Assembly (NCBI GenBank): GCA_022712475.1
Contig: JALAGK010000503.1
Span: 1 to 5,903 of the forward strand
Origin: Enterobacteriaceae bacterium
GTDB taxonomy: Bacteria > Pseudomonadota > Gammaproteobacteria > Enterobacterales > Enterobacteriaceae
Reading direction: 5' to 3'
Length of the DNA stretch: 5,903 bases
How positions within the stretch are numbered: the stretch's first letter is position 1; each line of letters starts with the position of its first letter. Shown in pieces: positions 4,676 through 5,903 of the stretch. The position numbers were made by a program, and so were the translations under genes. The notes under the pieces were generated by a model. That model had not been told where the DNA came from. It was given only the letters and a program-made list of their open reading frames with translations, and ran no database searches.

Positions 4676-5650
4676 ATGGCACAGAACAGGGAACGGGTTG
4701 CCAGCGCGGCAATGCACAAGCTTACCGACACACTCTGGAAACGGCTGGCATGGCTCGCCGTGTGGCTTTTTATTGCCTGGAGCTTTAGCGCCAACTATTT
4801 CGCTCAGGCCTCCACGCTTGAGGCCATCGGCCATCACGTGCGCAGCGACTATTTTTACGCGGCGCTGGCGACCAATATCATCGGCATTGTGCTGCTTAAC
4901 CGCACCTGGGCGTATGACCGCCCGGCGTTTGCCGTTGGCTTGCTGGCAGGCTTTTTATGGATTCTGGTAGGCGACATGCTGCCCACACCGTGGTGGGCGG
5001 GTGCGATGGCGATTCTGGTGTCGGTTCTGACGCAGTTAATGACTGACCGGCGCCTGCGACTGAGCCAGCTGATTGGTCTGGTCCTGCTCGGCCTTGGCAC
5101 CGCGTTTTACAGCTATCTGTATTCCGGTGCCTCACACAGCGGTTTCCTGGTACTGTGGCTGCTGATTCTCGCCGCCAGCGTGTTTATCTATTCGCGCGTC
5201 AGCCGACTGCGCCGGGGCAACCCAGCAGCTCAGTCCACCTCCACAGTGCCGCCGTCAGAAGCCCCTTTTGACGCTGAAATTGCCCAACTGGAAGCCATGA
5301 ACTCGCTACCACCAGAACTGCGCGCCGATGTCGCAGACATCATCAACTACGCACGCCTGATTCAGGGCTGCATGATGAGTGACCCACGCGACGTCGAGTC
5401 TGGACGTAAGTTCTTCCAGCGCTATCTGCCCGCCGTACACGAGATTCTGAGTAAAAGCCAGCAGCTCTCGGGCGAACTGGCGCGCCACGGCGGCGCACAG
5501 GACATCAACACTCAAAGCCGGGAGCTGATTGGGTCCTTACGCTCGGCGTTTATGCAAAAGCATGCCCAGCTTCTGGAAAACGATGAAACGGAACTTAAAA
5601 CGGAAATGAGCACGCTGGAGAAGCTGCTTAAGACAGATGGATTTTTATAA
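4676..5650 (+). CDS. xpaC: XpaC-family membrane protein (TelA partner)
   Basis: This 324-residue protein has a hydrophobic N-terminal half and a charged helical C-terminal half. Predicted membrane segments lie at about 22-42, 58-77, 84-101, 106-122, 130-150 and 154-173; a basic RVSRLRRG follows at 174-181, so the C-terminus should be cytosolic. The tail (about 198-324) carries the XpaC-type signature GRKFFQRYLPAVHEIL at 243-258 and later helices rich in Leu and Glu. The family is named from hydrolysis of a chromogenic indolyl phosphate in Bacillus, but no phosphatase motif is visible here and a true enzymatic role is doubtful. The start at 4676 has only a partial ribosome site (AAGAGA six bases upstream); a second ATG at 4712 would drop 12 residues. 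Immediate downstream placement after telA suggests co-transcription and a membrane-anchored complex with the TelA protein, which is inference from context. The XpaC assignment rests on the tail and on the neighbour; the six-segment front half is longer than in the short Bacillus protein. Confidence 0.8.
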   Translation: MAQNRERVASAAMHKLTDTLWKRLAWLAVWLFIAWSFSANYFAQASTLEAIGHHVRSDYFYAALATNIIGIVLLNRTWAYDRPAFAVGLLAGFLWILVGDMLPTPWWAGAMAILVSVLTQLMTDRRLRLSQLIGLVLLGLGTAFYSYLYSGASHSGFLVLWLLILAASVFIYSRVSRLRRGNPAAQSTSTVPPSEAPFDAEIAQLEAMNSLPPELRADVADIINYARLIQGCMMSDPRDVESGRKFFQRYLPAVHEILSKSQQLSGELARHGGAQDINTQSRELIGSLRSAFMQKHAQLLENDETELKTEMSTLEKLLKTDGFL

Positions 5651-5691
5651 CCCACAACGTATTTAATTTACCGGACATAATTACTGCCGTA

Positions 5692-5903
5692 ATGATTGAT
5701 TTAAAAAAACACTTGAGCGCGTTATCCCTCGCAGCCGGACTACTGCTCATTGGTTTCACCTTATGGGCAGAAGATTTTGCCAGCGAGTTCCAGACACTTG
5801 AGCATTCGGTAATCGGCGAGAACGCGCCCTACATCATGAACATGATAGCGGCAGAAACGCTGATTTTTATGCTGTTTCACCATCGTCTCGCACTGTCGAT
5901 AGG
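5692..5903 (+). CDS. Unrecognised small membrane protein, cut off by the window end
   Basis: An open frame starts at ATG 5692 and runs without a stop to the right edge, giving 70 codons of an incomplete protein. It begins MIDLKKHLSALSLAAG. A hydrophobic segment spans about residues 8-25, followed by an acidic loop (AEDFASEFQTLEH at 26-38) and a second hydrophobic segment at about 50-63, ending with histidines (LFHHR). This suggests at least two membrane helices. No family is recognised. The ribosome site is poor: no purine run lies within 12 bases of the ATG, and a five-base inverted repeat, ATTAC-TGCC-GTAAT (5680-5693), overlaps the start codon. It follows the xpaC stop by 41 bases on the same strand, so it may be read from the same transcript or from its own promoter in the AT-rich spacer. 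Confidence 0.6.
   Translation, partial: MIDLKKHLSALSLAAGLLLIGFTLWAEDFASEFQTLEHSVIGENAPYIMNMIAAETLIFMLFHHRLALSI

Noticed and set aside
4485..4970. 161-codon plus-strand frame across the telA-xpaC junction
   Set aside because: It is out of frame with two clear genes, is rich in Arg, Pro, Ala and Ser as frame-shifted GC-rich DNA is, and matches no family.

Overview
The window looks like chromosomal DNA of a gamma-proteobacterium, most likely an enterobacterium. The basis is the protein family combination, moderately GC-rich coding DNA, compact spacing and ordinary Shine-Dalgarno sites; the genus cannot be fixed from sequence alone. I see no rRNA, tRNA, CRISPR array, insertion sequence, integrase or phage structural gene.

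Left half (3-3268) is an NAD salvage module. On the minus strand a Prs-like pyrophosphokinase gene (1493-2365) and nadV, a nicotinamide phosphoribosyltransferase gene (3-1496), overlap by ATGA and form one operon. Divergent from it on the plus strand is nrtR (2549-3268), encoding a Nudix-related regulator that carries a degenerate Nudix box fused to a winged-helix DNA-binding region. The 183-base divergent region holds two similar palindromes (TGTCC-N3-GGACA type, centres 33 bases apart) that are good candidate NrtR operators. One of them sits between the -35 and -10 elements of candidate promoters on both strands. Before nrtR there is also an unannotated 20-codon leader ORF with its own Shine-Dalgarno. 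It ends three bases before the nrtR start and overlaps a stem-loop. In the conventional reading, Prs makes PRPP and NadV joins it to nicotinamide to give NMN. An alternative is that the pair resembles the phage NARP1 route (ADP-ribose to ADPR-pyrophosphate to NAD+), because the Prs-like protein has an altered sugar-phosphate loop and the local regulator belongs to an ADP-ribose-binding family.

Right half (3497-5650) is a two-gene plus-strand unit: a TelA/KlaA/YaaN-family 'toxic anion resistance' protein, rich in predicted helix and probably cytosolic, followed 51 bases later by an XpaC-family membrane protein with about six predicted membrane segments and a helical cytosolic tail. The same two families are paired in Bacillus subtilis (xpaC-yaaN), so this is a conserved stress-associated pair of unclear biochemical role. 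The spacer 3269-3496 before it holds a stem-loop, a weak extended -10 candidate and a twice-repeated CCGCGGTT.

At the right edge (5692 onward) begins a small unrecognised membrane protein cut off by the window. The most interesting material is the ADP-ribose/NAD logic of the left module and the leader-peptide/hairpin arrangement in front of nrtR.
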